The notes under the pieces were generated by a model. That model had not been told where the DNA came from and ran no database searches. It saw only the letters and a list, made by a program, of their open reading frames with translations. A stretch of 34,966 nucleotides of DNA from Clostridia bacterium (GTDB lineage: Bacteria; Bacillota; Clostridia; Oscillospirales; CAG-382): contig JAFQHW010000072.1 of the NCBI GenBank assembly GCA_017397805.1, positions 1 through 34,966 of the forward strand. Direction: 5' to 3'. Shown piece after piece: positions 7,704 through 16,142 of this stretch (within the stretch, counting starts at the first letter, position 1; each line of letters starts with the position of its first letter). The position numbers were made by a program, and so were the translations under genes.

Positions 7704-9151
7704 GAGAAATTAACGAATATACGGCGGAGGTGTTCCGCCGCAGTGAAAACAGAATAAAAGCGCGCAAAAGAAAACGCAATCGTATGCTGGCTATATGCAT
7801 TCCCTTGTGTCTGGCTTTGATCGTATCTTGTTTTGCCGTGTTACCCGCGCTAACGGGCAAGGCTCCCCAAGGTGAAGAGCTTTCGAACGTTGACGGTGAA
7901 GGCTCGAAAAACGATCTGCACGACGGAAGCGATGTTCCCATAGGCGAGACGGTAGATAACGCAGGGAACGGAACGGGCAGTACCCATGCCAAGTATCTGA
8001 TGGCGGGCATCACACCTAACTACGTGAGTACCCTGAACAATTTAAGCTTGCAGAATGCGACAGTTACCGATTTTGCCATCCGCTTGTTCAAGGCAAGCGA
8101 AGAAAACGGTGAGAATACGCTTATATCTCCCTTGTCGGTGCTGTGTGCATTGGCTATGACTGCAAACGGTGCAGAGGAGGAAACGCTTCAGCAGATGGAA
8201 GCCGTTCTCGGGATGAATACCGAGCAATTGAATCTGTACCTCTACAGCTATATGAAAAATCTGCCCGAGGGCGAAAAGTATAAGCTAAGCCTTGCCAACT
8301 CCATTTGGTTTACCAATGACGAGCGTTTTACGGTGAATAGGGACTTCTTGCAGACCAACGCGGATTATTACGGAGCAGATATTTACGGGGCACCCTTTAA
8401 CGATCAGACTCTTGACGACATCAACGACTGGGTGAAGCAGAATACCGACGGTATGATCCCCAAGATTTTGGACGAGATACCCTCATCGGCAATTATGTAT
8501 TTGGTGAACGCCTTGGCTTTTGAAGCGGAATGGGCTGATATTTATACGGAAGATCAGGTCGGGGAAGGTGAGTTTACCAAAGAGGACGGAACCAAGCAGG
8601 AAGTAGAGTTTATGCGCAGCACCGAGAGCATCTATCTTGAGGACGAAAATGCCGTCGGCTTTAAGAAATATTACAAGGGCGGCAAGTATGCGTTCGTGGC
8701 TATGCTTCCCAACGAGGGTGTAAGCGTGTCCGATTACGTTGCGACCCTTGACGGCGCGGCGTTGAACGCACTCCTTTCAAACCCCGAGCATGCAACCGTT
8801 TATGCCTCTATGCCGAAATTTGAAACCGAGTACGATACGGAGATGTCCGATGTTCTCAAGAGTATGGGCATGACTGATGCGTTTGACCCATCAAACGCCG
8901 ATTTCGAGGGGCTTGGCACCTCTACCGACGGCAATATTTTCATCTCCCGCGTCCTCCACAAGACTTTTATCTCCGTTGGAGAAAAAGGAACCAAGGCAGG
9001 GGCGGCAACCGTAGTTCAGATGGATGATGAAGGCTTTATGGAGCCTTATAACCCCAAGCAGGTGCATCTGGACAGACCTTTTGTATATATGCTTGTCGAT
9101 TGCGAGAACAATATCCCGTTCTTTATCGGCACGATGATGGATGTAAATTAG
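7700..9151 (+). CDS. Membrane-anchored serpin with an anti-sigma-like N-terminus
   Basis: The product is a 483-aa protein. Residues 1-28 are charged and cytoplasmic, about 29-51 form one transmembrane helix, about 52-110 are a polar linker, and about 115-483 are a full-length serpin domain predicted outside the cell. Serpin features are the TLISPLSVLCALAMTANGAE helix, NALAFEAEW, the hinge EKGTKAGAAT (428-437) with small residues as in inhibitory serpins, and the DRPFVYML strand (458-465). Counting 17 residues along the hinge puts P1 near E444, though the loop is about 2 residues longer than standard. The N-terminus has the place and shape of an ECF anti-sigma factor but lacks the zinc HxxxCxxC motif. 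It may be a protease sensor, or a surface protease inhibitor that merely shares the operon. Confidence 0.88.
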   Translation: MREINEYTAEVFRRSENRIKARKRKRNRMLAICIPLCLALIVSCFAVLPALTGKAPQGEELSNVDGEGSKNDLHDGSDVPIGETVDNAGNGTGSTHAKYLMAGITPNYVSTLNNLSLQNATVTDFAIRLFKASEENGENTLISPLSVLCALAMTANGAEEETLQQMEAVLGMNTEQLNLYLYSYMKNLPEGEKYKLSLANSIWFTNDERFTVNRDFLQTNADYYGADIYGAPFNDQTLDDINDWVKQNTDGMIPKILDEIPSSAIMYLVNALAFEAEWADIYTEDQVGEGEFTKEDGTKQEVEFMRSTESIYLEDENAVGFKKYYKGGKYAFVAMLPNEGVSVSDYVATLDGAALNALLSNPEHATVYASMPKFETEYDTEMSDVLKSMGMTDAFDPSNADFEGLGTSTDGNIFISRVLHKTFISVGEKGTKAGAATVVQMDDEGFMEPYNPKQVHLDRPFVYMLVDCENNIPFFIGTMMDVN

Positions 9152-9204
9152 TGTTTTTGCGTTAAAAACGGTGTAGTTTTTGCCCTGATATTATTTCAAA
9201 AACA

Positions 9205-9249
9205 AAAAGCCTTTCGGACTAAAGGGCGCCCCTTGTCCGAAAGGCTTTT
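9205..9249. terminator. Bidirectional terminator between serpin and amidase genes
   Basis: A perfect 15-bp stem (9205-9219 with 9235-9249) has A- and T-rich outer ends and lies between the convergent serpin (+) and amidase-dockerin (-) genes. It should terminate both transcripts. Confidence 0.88.
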
Positions 9250-9265
9250 GTGCTTTTGCAAAATT

Positions 9266-10021
9266 TTATTTGCTATCCTGTTTTAAAATTTCCGCGGCAT
9301 CAAGACTGTTAACGGTACCGTCACCGTTTATATCCGCTATTGTCTTTTGTTCCTCCGTCAGATTGGAAATCCCGGCATCATACCGCAGTATGGCGGCGGC
9401 ATCAAGTGAATTAACCGTGCCGTCACCGTTTGCGTCACCCTTAACCTTTTTCTTTTCCAAACCCAGCACCAACGCGATGGCATCCGCATCCGCTTTAGCA
9501 ATTTCAGGCAGTGAGGAGATAAGCCAAGCGGCTCCTTCCTTCGTGTCGTGGAATTCGTGCTCTATCAAAATCGGTGCCATGCCGTAGCTTGCGGGCAACC
9601 TAAGCTCGCCGAAATTCCACTGCCCTCTGCTCCATGGATAAATGGCGGGCTGAACGGCTCTGTTGCTTTTGATGGGACATATATCGTTCAACGCCCCTAC
9701 CACCGCCAGCGCCATAAGTCTTGAAAGCGGATAATCGGGGTGATAAAACAAACAAGCGCCCTTTCCGCCGCCTGCGTTACTGTGAAGCGCTACGTATATA
9801 TCACAGCCTAAATTTCTTGCCGCTTCGGGTCTGCCCGTGTAGCTCCTGTCAGGATTATATATATCTGTAAGGAATACCTCAACGCCCTTGTATTTTTCAA
9901 GCTCCTTTACCAAAAGCGGTGCTAATTTATCCATTTGCTCTTTTTCGGTATATCCGTCTATCGCGTAGGGCTTGTAGTGGTTGGCGGGCGAGACGTAAAT
10001 TTTATGCTTTATGTCCGTCAT
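9266..10021 (-). CDS. N-acetylmuramoyl-L-alanine amidase (Amidase_3-like) with C-terminal dockerin
   Basis: The product is a 251-aa protein. Residues 1-190 resemble the zinc amidase family that cuts the amide bond between MurNAc and the stem peptide. Probable zinc and catalytic residues are H15, E26 or E28, H80 (ALHSNAGGG) and E154 or E156 (LIEHEFHD). Residues about 194-251 are a type I dockerin: two calcium loops, GDANGDGTVNSLDAA and ADINGDGTVNSLDAA, joined by a short linker. No signal peptide is present, so export would need the adjacent holin or another route. It overlaps the holin by 20 bp. A holin and amidase side by side form a phage lysis cassette, but a dockerin on an endolysin is odd and suggests reuse by the host. 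The family call is firm for the dockerin and good for the amidase. Confidence 0.88.
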   Translation of the reverse strand: MTDIKHKIYVSPANHYKPYAIDGYTEKEQMDKLAPLLVKELEKYKGVEVFLTDIYNPDRSYTGRPEAARNLGCDIYVALHSNAGGGKGACLFYHPDYPLSRLMALAVVGALNDICPIKSNRAVQPAIYPWSRGQWNFGELRLPASYGMAPILIEHEFHDTKEGAAWLISSLPEIAKADADAIALVLGLEKKKVKGDANGDGTVNSLDAAAILRYDAGISNLTEEQKTIADINGDGTVNSLDAAEILKQDSK

Positions 10022-10463
10022 CTTCGTTATCCCCCTTGGATTCTACGTCTTTTTTAAGCTTTTCTGCAATGGAAAGTAAAAAGCCGGGTAATGGCACACC
10101 CATAGCCTTCAGGTTTTCCAAAATGCTTATGCATTCGTTGATGATAAGCCAAAATATAATGAGCAATGTGAAAACCACTTTAAACTTCGTTTCCTCTCCT
10201 ATGGTTCGGGAAACGTAGGAGATGGTATAATCAACCCCTGCCGCCGCCATAACTGCGGCAACGTAGCCTAACTTTTTTAAAATGCCTTTAAGCCCCGTCC
10301 GTGAACATACGGTGCTCGTCTGCTTGCTTTTCAAAAGCCCCGTGCAGTAGTCTGCCGCCATAAGCAAACACATTACGGTAAAGGGCATGGCAAGCCTATC
10401 TATGGCACTGCTCAACACCGCAAAAACAGAGGCTATGGCAGTCTTTACTGTTTCACTTTTCAT
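10002..10463 (-). CDS. Phage-type holin (toxin secretion/phage lysis holin family)
   Basis: The product is a 153-aa membrane protein with hydrophobic segments around residues 24-40, 60-80 and 90-115, and a charged C-terminus. The segment MCLLMAADYCTGLLKSK is typical of the Phage_holin_4 type, where the DxxxG after a hydrophobic helix is common. Holins form membrane lesions that release endolysins or toxins. The ATG at 10461-10463 is chosen because it has AAGGAG at good spacing; an upstream in-frame TTG (10487) would bury that site. The start overlaps the stop of the 41-aa ORF (ATGA) and the end overlaps the amidase gene. No phage structural genes are nearby. Confidence 0.85.
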   Translation of the reverse strand: MKSETVKTAIASVFAVLSSAIDRLAMPFTVMCLLMAADYCTGLLKSKQTSTVCSRTGLKGILKKLGYVAAVMAAAGVDYTISYVSRTIGEETKFKVVFTLLIIFWLIINECISILENLKAMGVPLPGFLLSIAEKLKKDVESKGDNEDDGHKA

Positions 10464-10585
10464 AACACCGCACTCCTTGGTGAGCAAATAAAGTTATAGG
10501 ATGCCCCCGTGCCCCTTATCGGGCAGTCAAAAGCATCCTTGGTCGTTCGTGGCGTTTTTATTACGGTGATTTTTACGGTTTGCAT
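10460..10585 (-). CDS. Small ORF, 41 aa, first gene of the lysis cassette
   Basis: An ATG at 10583-10585 is preceded by GGGAGGA at ideal distance and opens a 41-codon frame (starts MQTVKITVIKTPRT, ends SPRSAVL). Its TGA overlaps the holin ATG in an ATGA junction, a mark of translational coupling. A consensus promoter lies just upstream. The product is basic and soluble, with two cysteines and no transmembrane helix or signal peptide. I do not recognise the family. It could be a real microprotein (regulator of the holin or adaptor) or a leader peptide whose translation controls holin synthesis. Confidence 0.65.
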   Translation of the reverse strand: MQTVKITVIKTPRTTKDAFDCPIRGTGASYNFICSPRSAVL

Positions 10586-10616
10586 TTTTCCTCCCAAATT
10601 ACCCTCTTACAAAACC

Positions 10617-10645
10617 ATTATATCATCCCATCGCCCGTATGTCAA
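10617..10645 (-). promoter_or_regulatory. Consensus promoter of the small ORF-holin-amidase operon
   Basis: On the minus strand, TTGACA (10640-10645) and TATAAT (10617-10622) have an exact 17-bp spacer. Both hexamers are perfect, so the cassette should be transcribed by the housekeeping polymerase unless repressed. Confidence 0.88.
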
Positions 10646-10693
10646 AATTCGTCCCGTTTTTATCCCATCCCGTTTTAAACCGCGGTAAAACGT

Positions 10694-10736
10694 ACATAAT
10701 AAGTAAAAACACGTAAAGGATGTTGCTTATTATGTA
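10694..10736 (+). promoter_or_regulatory. RNA hairpin covering the tepA start codon
   Basis: TACATAATAAG (about 10693-10703) is the exact inverted repeat of CTTATTATGTA (10726-10736). The right arm contains the tepA ATG at 10732 and the loop contains the ribosome site AAAGGA (10715-10720). In mRNA this would hide the start codon in an 11-bp, AU-rich stem. Confidence 0.5.
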
Positions 10737-11433
10737 TCGTAACGAGAGAGAAGATTCGGGCGTGCCCGTTACCACGCCGGAAAAGGCGGCAGACAGAGCA
10801 GGAGAATACGGCAGCGTTACCATGGAAAGCGGCGGCTCTTTGATACACGCACTTATAATTGCGGGGCAAATAGAGGGGCATTGCGAAGCACCTGCCGGTG
10901 CAAAATCAACTAAATACGAGCAGTGTATTCCCACTCTTGTGGCAGCAGAGGAAAGCCCCGTGGTAAAAGGACTTTTAGTGCTTATAAATACCATAGGCGG
11001 CGACGTGGAGGCGGGACTCGCCATAGCAGAGCTTATTGCGGGTATGAAAAAGCCTACGGTTTCCCTTATATTGGGCGGCGGTCATTCCATAGGCGTACCC
11101 TTGGCAGTGGCGGCAAAACGCTCATTCATAGTGCCCTCCGCCACCATGACGCTTCATCCCGTAAGAACCAACGGTCTTGTAATAGGCGTGCCCCAAAGCT
11201 TTGCCTATTTTGAGCGAATGCAGGACAGAATAATAGACTTCATAGTAAAAAACTCCTCCGCAAAAGCAGACCGTATTAAAAAGCTTATGCTGTCCACCGA
11301 CGAAATGACAACCGATATAGGTACCGTTCTTGACGGCACCGCCGCCGTGTCCGAAGGACTTATTGACCAAGTGGGCGGCTTGGGTGATGCGTTGGCGGCG
11401 CTCCACGCCATGGGCGATGGGCATAAAAATTAA
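10732..11433 (+). CDS. tepA: ClpP-fold protease TepA-like (translocation-enhancing/sporulation-associated)
   Basis: The product is a 233-aa ClpP-family serine protease of the TepA (YmfB) branch, cytoplasmic, with a role in protein export or sporulation in Bacillus that is not well defined. The serine is in GGGHSIGVPLAVAA and the histidine in ATMTLHPVRT (S119 and H142 from this start). The oxyanion glycines (INTIGGDVEAG) are present. The upstream in-frame ATG at 10720 overlaps the ribosome site, so the start at 10732 is preferred. The gene stands alone between the lysis cassette (divergent) and the rplU promoter. Small size and lack of other domains fit the family. Confidence 0.85.
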   Translation: MYRNEREDSGVPVTTPEKAADRAGEYGSVTMESGGSLIHALIIAGQIEGHCEAPAGAKSTKYEQCIPTLVAAEESPVVKGLLVLINTIGGDVEAGLAIAELIAGMKKPTVSLILGGGHSIGVPLAVAAKRSFIVPSATMTLHPVRTNGLVIGVPQSFAYFERMQDRIIDFIVKNSSAKADRIKKLMLSTDEMTTDIGTVLDGTAAVSEGLIDQVGGLGDALAALHAMGDGHKN

Positions 11434-11453
11434 AATAAAATCGAAAAAAGCTA

Positions 11454-11482
11454 TTGACAGCACCGTTATTTTATGGTACACT
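11454..11482 (+). promoter_or_regulatory. Promoter of the rplU-prp-rpmA operon
   Basis: TTGACA (11454-11459) and TACACT (11477-11482) are separated by 17 bp, upstream of the L21 leader. Confidence 0.85.
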
Positions 11483-11575
11483 TGTCAGTGCCGCATGTAG
11501 TGGGCTTTTTAAGTTTGCCGTTTTTTAGGCATCGCCCTCAGACAGCGAGACATAAAAGAAAGGTAGGTGCTTTTC
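11483..11575 (+). ncRNA. Putative ribosomal L21 leader
   Basis: The 5' leader of about 90 nt between promoter and rplU can fold. There is a small TGCC/GGCA hairpin (11517-11532) inside a GGGC (11502-11505)/GCCC (11534-11537) pairing. L21 leaders that control this operon by L21 binding are known in Firmicutes. I cannot confirm the family by eye. Confidence 0.45.
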
Positions 11576-11881
11576 GTGTTTGCAATTATCGAAACAGGCG
11601 GGAAGCAGTACAAAGTCAGCGAAGGCGACATTATTTTTGTTGAGAAGCTTGACCTTGAAGAAGGTTCTACTTATACCTTTGACAAAGTACTTGCATTCTC
11701 CGGCGCAGATGGATTCGTTGTAGGTACTCCTACAGTTGACCGCAAGGTTACTGCTAACGTTGTTAAGAACGGCAAGGGCAAGAAGATCCATATCATGCGT
11801 TATAAGTCCAAGAAGAACGAGAAGAAGCGTATTGGTCACAGACAGCCTTATACAAAGCTTCAGATAGTTTCCATAGCTTAG
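11576..11881 (+). CDS. rplU: 50S ribosomal protein L21
   Basis: The product is a 101-aa large-subunit protein. The family start [18 protein letters not shown] and the C-terminal [15 protein letters not shown] are clear. The GTG at 11576 is chosen because it gives the family N-terminus and has AAAGGTAGG upstream. The gene is first in rplU-prp-rpmA, as in most Firmicutes, and probably autoregulated through its leader. Confidence 0.95.
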   Translation: MFAIIETGGKQYKVSEGDIIFVEKLDLEEGSTYTFDKVLAFSGADGFVVGTPTVDRKVTANVVKNGKGKKIHIMRYKSKKNEKKRIGHRQPYTKLQIVSIA

Positions 11882-11883
11882 TT

Positions 11884-12195
11884 ATGGTTACGGCGTCATT
11901 TTTCAGACGCGGTGCGGAGTACACCGGCTTTAATATCAGCGGTCACGCGGGATATGACGTGGCAGGGCAGGACATTGTTTGTGCTGCCGTCAGCTCCATG
12001 ACCATGCTTACGGTAAACCTCGTTGAGGGTGCGTTCGGCGTTCCTTCGGACCTTAGGGTTGACGAGGCAAAGGGTGATATATACTTTCACCTGAAGGAGG
12101 AAGACCCCACCGCAAGCAAGATAATAAAAGGCTTCAGGGATGAGCTTACGGCTCTTTCCGAAGAGTATCCGCAAAACATTCTTGTAAAGGAGTAG
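11884..12195 (+). CDS. prp: Ribosomal-processing cysteine protease Prp
   Basis: The product is a 103-aa protease (YsxB/DUF464) that removes the N-terminal extension of ribosomal protein L27. The catalytic pair is H21 ([13 protein letters not shown]) and C33 (IVCAAVSSM). It starts 2 nt after rplU with no clear ribosome site, so translation is probably coupled. Its substrate is encoded immediately downstream and carries the expected cleavable extension. Confidence 0.95.
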   Translation: MVTASFFRRGAEYTGFNISGHAGYDVAGQDIVCAAVSSMTMLTVNLVEGAFGVPSDLRVDEAKGDIYFHLKEEDPTASKIIKGFRDELTALSEEYPQNILVKE

Positions 12196-12200
12196 TTGAA

Positions 12201-12491
12201 ATGCTTAGAATATCCATACAGTTTTTCGCACATAAAAAGGGCGTTGGTTCTACAAAGAACGGCAGAGATTCCGAGTCTAAGCGTCTTGGTGCTAAGAGAG
12301 CAGACGGTCAGTTCGTTCTCGCAGGCAACATTCTCGTTCGTCAGCGCGGAACTAAGATACACCCCGGTACAAACGTAGGCATCGGTAAGGACGATACACT
12401 TTTTGCATTGTCTGACGGCGTTGTTAGGTTTGAGCCTATGAAGAACGGCAGGAAAAAGGTCAGCATTTATGCTGAGGCTGCTGCTAAATAG
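12201..12491 (+). CDS. rpmA: 50S ribosomal protein L27 with a Prp-cleavable N-terminal extension
   Basis: The product is a 96-aa precursor beginning [20 protein letters not shown]. The mature protein should begin at A10 after removal of MLRISIQFF by Prp. The rest is standard L27 ([37 protein letters not shown]). The strong ribosome site (AAAGGAG) lies at the end of prp. The extension is a Firmicutes/Fusobacteria trait and would block the peptidyl-transferase centre if left in place. A terminator follows. Confidence 0.96.
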   Translation: MLRISIQFFAHKKGVGSTKNGRDSESKRLGAKRADGQFVLAGNILVRQRGTKIHPGTNVGIGKDDTLFALSDGVVRFEPMKNGRKKVSIYAEAAAK

Positions 12492-12504
12492 CAATTTGTA
12501 AGCT

Positions 12505-12550
12505 AAAAGGAGTTTATCGGGGTGATATAAATCCCGACTAAGCTCCTTTT
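12505..12550 (+). terminator. Terminator after rpmA
   Basis: A long stem starts AAAAGGAG (12505-12512) and closes with CTCCTTTT (12543-12550), with an inner TCGGGG/CCCGA stem, followed by a T-run (12552-12558). It separates the ribosomal genes from obgE. Confidence 0.88.
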
Positions 12551-12606
12551 GTTTTTTTATTCCCCGCGTGTCGGGGCTTTAGTTTTGTAAATGGAGGTTT
12601 TGCCCT

Positions 12607-13869
12607 GTGATAGATAAGGTGTCAATAACGATAAAAGCAGGTAAGGGCGGCGACGGTGCCGTTTCCTTCCGCCGTGAAAAATACGTAGCCAAGGGTGGTC
12701 CCGACGGCGGTGACGGCGGCAAAGGCGGTAACGTGGTATTCGTGGTAGACGAAGGGACGAACACCCTGCTTGCTTATAAAAACCGCCGCAAGTTCAAGGC
12801 GGAGGACGGTATGAACGGTCAGGGCAAAAAGTTTGCCGGCAGAAGCGGTGCGGATTTGATGCTTCCCGTCCCTCAAGGAACCGTAATCAAGAATAGTGAG
12901 GGTAGGGTAATCCACGATATGTCCGACGGTAAGCCGTACATAGCCGCTAAAGGCGGCAGAGGCGGCTGGGGCAACACCCATTTTGCCACCGCTACCAGGC
13001 AAGCACCCCGTTTTGCCAAAAACGGTTACGAGGGTGAGTACAAGGAGCTTACCTTAGAGCTTAAAATGCTGGCAGACGTAGGCTTGGCAGGCTTCCCCAA
13101 CGTGGGCAAATCCACCTTGCTTTCGAAGATTTCCGCCGCTAACCCCAAGGTTGCAAACTATCATTTTACCACCTTGGCGCCCAATTTGGGTGTTGTTAGC
13201 ATATACGAGAAGGATTTTGTTGTGGCGGATATTCCGGGGCTTATAGAGGGCGCATCCGAGGGCTTGGGCCTTGGTCACGATTTTCTCAGGCACATAGACC
13301 GTTGCCGTTTGATACTTCATATATTTGACCTTAGCGCCTCCGAAAGAGAAAACCCTCTTGACGATATTAAAAAGATAAACGCAGAGCTAAAAAAATACAG
13401 TCCCGCATTGGCAGAACGCCCTCAGATATTGGTGGGCAACAAAATAGATACGGGTTACGATAAGGAAACCCTTACCAAGATAAAACGCTATGCCACGAGA
13501 AAAGGTCAAAAGTTGTTTTTGATGTCAGGTCTTACGGGCGAGGGTGTGGACGAGCTTATGCGTGCCGTTTCCGAAACTCTTGAAACCTTACCCCCTCTGA
13601 CCACTTACGAAAGCGAAGTGATAGAGGAAACGGAAATTGACTATACCGACAGAAGCGTTGACATCACGATAGAAGACGGTGTGTACCACGTGGAGGGCGA
13701 GTGGATAAAGAGAGTTTGCGGCGGCGTAAACTTTGACGACAGAGAATCCCTTATGTTCTTCCAGCGCGTGCTTAAAAACAGCGGTGTAATAGAGGCACTT
13801 GAAAAATCGGGCATTAAGGATGGCGACACCGTAGAGATTTACGGTATAGAGTTTGATTTTGTAATTTAG
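12607..13869 (+). CDS. obgE: GTPase ObgE/CgtA
   Basis: The product is a 420-aa essential ribosome-associated GTPase with roles in 50S assembly, stress and (in Bacillus) sporulation control. The glycine-rich Obg fold spans about residues 1-157 (KGGPDGGDGGKGGNVVF), the G domain about 158-330 (P-loop GFPNVGKSTL, DIPGLIEGA switch, NKID), and the C-terminal OCT domain about 345-420. It starts at GTG with GGAGG (12593-12597) at good spacing. A small GC hairpin (12562-12576) precedes it. A terminator separates it from rpmA, so it may have its own promoter, which I could not place. Confidence 0.96.
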   Translation: MIDKVSITIKAGKGGDGAVSFRREKYVAKGGPDGGDGGKGGNVVFVVDEGTNTLLAYKNRRKFKAEDGMNGQGKKFAGRSGADLMLPVPQGTVIKNSEGRVIHDMSDGKPYIAAKGGRGGWGNTHFATATRQAPRFAKNGYEGEYKELTLELKMLADVGLAGFPNVGKSTLLSKISAANPKVANYHFTTLAPNLGVVSIYEKDFVVADIPGLIEGASEGLGLGHDFLRHIDRCRLILHIFDLSASERENPLDDIKKINAELKKYSPALAERPQILVGNKIDTGYDKETLTKIKRYATRKGQKLFLMSGLTGEGVDELMRAVSETLETLPPLTTYESEVIEETEIDYTDRSVDITIEDGVYHVEGEWIKRVCGGVNFDDRESLMFFQRVLKNSGVIEALEKSGIKDGDTVEIYGIEFDFVI

Positions 13870-13883
13870 GAGAATAAAAGATA

Positions 13884-16142
13884 ATGAGACTTATTGAAAA
13901 AGCGTATTATTACGACAATAAAATATATGAAAGCGGCGAGGAGCTTTTTGCCGCCACAGGCGTTAAGGCAGAGGGCCTTGATAAAAATACACTGTCCTAC
14001 AGAATACTTGCCGACCACAATAAGGGCGACGAGGATAAGCTCAGATTAAGCTTTGATGCTATGGCATCCCACGATATAACCTACGTTGGTATAATCCAAA
14101 CCGCAAGAGCAGGCGGACTTGAAAAGTTCCCCATGCCTTACGTTCTTACCAACTGCCACAACAGCCTTTGTGCCGTAGGCGGCACCATCAACGAAGACGA
14201 CCACGTTTTCGGTCTCAGCGCCGCAAAGAAGTACGGCGGCATATTCGTGCCCCCTCATATAGCGGTAATTCATCAGTATATGCGTGAGTGTTTTGCGGCA
14301 CCCGGTAAAATGGTTTTAGGCTCCGACAGTCACACCCGTTACGGTGCTTTAGGCTGTATGGCGATAGGCGAGGGCGGACCGGAGCTTGTAAAGCAGCTTC
14401 TTTGCCGCACTTACGATATAGACAGACCCGGCAAAGTTGCGGTAGTGCTTTCGGGCAGTCCCCGTCACGGTGTAGGCCCTCAGGACGTGGCACTTGCAAT
14501 CATCGGTAAGGTGTTTAAGAACGGCTTCGTTAAGAACAAGGTTATGGAGTTCGTAGGCGAGGGCATATCCTCTCTCAGCGTAGATTATCGTAACGGCATA
14601 GACGTTATGACTACGGAAACCACTTGTCTTTCCACCGTTTGGGAAACGGACGATAAGGTAAAGGAGTATTTAAGCAAGCATGGCAGAGCTTCTCAGTATA
14701 AGGAGCTTAAAATAGAAAAACCCGCCTATTACGACGGGATAATAGAGCTTGATCTGTCCTCGATCGTACCCATGATAGCCTTACCCTTCCATCCCGCAAA
14801 TGTTTATAGCATTGCCGATCTTAACGCAAACGGCGCAGATATACTGAGGGAAAGCGAAAAGAGCGCCGAGGAACTGTTCGGCGGAAGAGTTAAGCTTAAC
14901 CTCACGGATAAGCTTATAGACGGTAAGCTTCACGTGGAGCAGGGCGTTATCGCGGGCTGTGCAGGCGGTATCTACGAAAACCTTTACGCCGCTTCCAAAA
15001 TCCTCGAAGGGGCAAATACAGGTTGTAATGCATTTTCCCTTTCCGTTTATCCCGCAAGCCAACCCGTTTATTTAGAGATGATAAGAAGCGGTGTGCTTAA
15101 AACCTTGGCAGAGTGCGGCGCCATTATAAAAACCGCCTTCTGCGGTCCTTGCTTCGGTGCAGGTGACGTACCCGCAAACGGCGCGTTAAGTATCCGCCAC
15201 AGCACCCGTAACTTCCCCAACCGTGAAGGCTCCAAGCCTGGTGAAGGGCAGATTTCCTCCGTTGCACTTATGGATGCAAGAAGTATCGCGGCAAGTGCCA
15301 AGAACGGCGGTGTACTCACAGCGGCAACGGATATAGATTATGATGATACCGTACCCGAATATAATTACGATAACTCCGCCTATGCAAGCCGCGTATACGC
15401 AGGCTACGGCAAGGCAGACGGAGACAGCAGCTTGATATACGGTCCCAACATTGCGGATTGGCCCAAGATAGAAGCGCTTTCTTCCGATATGCTTTACAAG
15501 GTTGCGGCTTATATAACCGACCCCGTTACCACCACTGACGAGCTTATCCCCTCAGGTGAAACCTCTTCCTACCGTTCCAATCCGGAGCGCCTTTCTCAGT
15601 TTGCACTTTCCAGAAAAGTGCCCGAATACGTGGGCAGAGCAAAAGAAATAAGAGAAGCGGAGAGGGCAAGACTTGCGGGTAACGACCCCACCCTTGCAAT
15701 GGCAGAGCTTGCGGACGTTTATTCCGCTATCGAAAAAGCATCCCTTGCCATAGATATGAAGAATACTGGTATTGCAAGCCTCGTATATGCCAACAAGCCG
15801 GGTGACGGCTCTGCAAGAGAGCAAGCGGCATCCTGCCAGCGCGTGTTGGGCGGCGGCGCAAACATAGCCATAGAATATGCAACCAAGCGCTACAGAAGCA
15901 ACCTTATAAACTGGGGGATGATACCCTTTACCACGGATAACCCCGCAGATTTTGATTGTTGCGATTATCTGTTTGTAAAGGGCATAAGAAACGCTATCGA
16001 AAACGAGGATAAGGAGATAAAGGCTTACGTTATAAAGGGCGGCATCCTTACAGAAACCACCCTAAAGCTTCCCACTCTTACCCTTGACGAAAAACGTATT
16101 ATTCTTGAAGGCTGTCTTATAAATTACTACAAAAAGTATTAA
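13884..16142 (+). CDS. Aconitate hydratase (clostridial-type, 4Fe-4S)
   Basis: The product is a 752-aa aconitase-superfamily hydratase, often annotated simply as hydratase in Clostridia. It interconverts citrate and isocitrate through cis-aconitate. The 4Fe-4S ligands are C359 ([13 protein letters not shown]) and C420/C423 ([10 protein letters not shown]). [13 protein letters not shown] (about residues 145-157) and the C-terminal swivel domain ([12 protein letters not shown]) are present. It starts 14 nt after obgE with a ribosome site (TAGGAGA). Its stop codon shares bases with the stop of the convergent S1-domain gene. No other TCA-cycle genes are nearby. Action on a related hydroxyacid cannot be excluded. 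Confidence 0.9.
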   Translation: MRLIEKAYYYDNKIYESGEELFAATGVKAEGLDKNTLSYRILADHNKGDEDKLRLSFDAMASHDITYVGIIQTARAGGLEKFPMPYVLTNCHNSLCAVGGTINEDDHVFGLSAAKKYGGIFVPPHIAVIHQYMRECFAAPGKMVLGSDSHTRYGALGCMAIGEGGPELVKQLLCRTYDIDRPGKVAVVLSGSPRHGVGPQDVALAIIGKVFKNGFVKNKVMEFVGEGISSLSVDYRNGIDVMTTETTCLSTVWETDDKVKEYLSKHGRASQYKELKIEKPAYYDGIIELDLSSIVPMIALPFHPANVYSIADLNANGADILRESEKSAEELFGGRVKLNLTDKLIDGKLHVEQGVIAGCAGGIYENLYAASKILEGANTGCNAFSLSVYPASQPVYLEMIRSGVLKTLAECGAIIKTAFCGPCFGAGDVPANGALSIRHSTRNFPNREGSKPGEGQISSVALMDARSIAASAKNGGVLTAATDIDYDDTVPEYNYDNSAYASRVYAGYGKADGDSSLIYGPNIADWPKIEALSSDMLYKVAAYITDPVTTTDELIPSGETSSYRSNPERLSQFALSRKVPEYVGRAKEIREAERARLAGNDPTLAMAELADVYSAIEKASLAIDMKNTGIASLVYANKPGDGSAREQAASCQRVLGGGANIAIEYATKRYRSNLINWGMIPFTTDNPADFDCCDYLFVKGIRNAIENEDKEIKAYVIKGGILTETTLKLPTLTLDEKRIILEGCLINYYKKY

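Noticed and set aside
10464..10487. Upstream TTG start of the holin
   Set aside because: It would place the ribosome site inside the coding region; the ATG at 10463 has the right spacing and couples to the small ORF.
9266..11433. Prophage
   Set aside because: Only a holin, an amidase and a ClpP-like protein are present; no integrase, capsid, tail or terminase genes. The ClpP-like gene fits TepA, not a phage prohead protease next to capsid genes.
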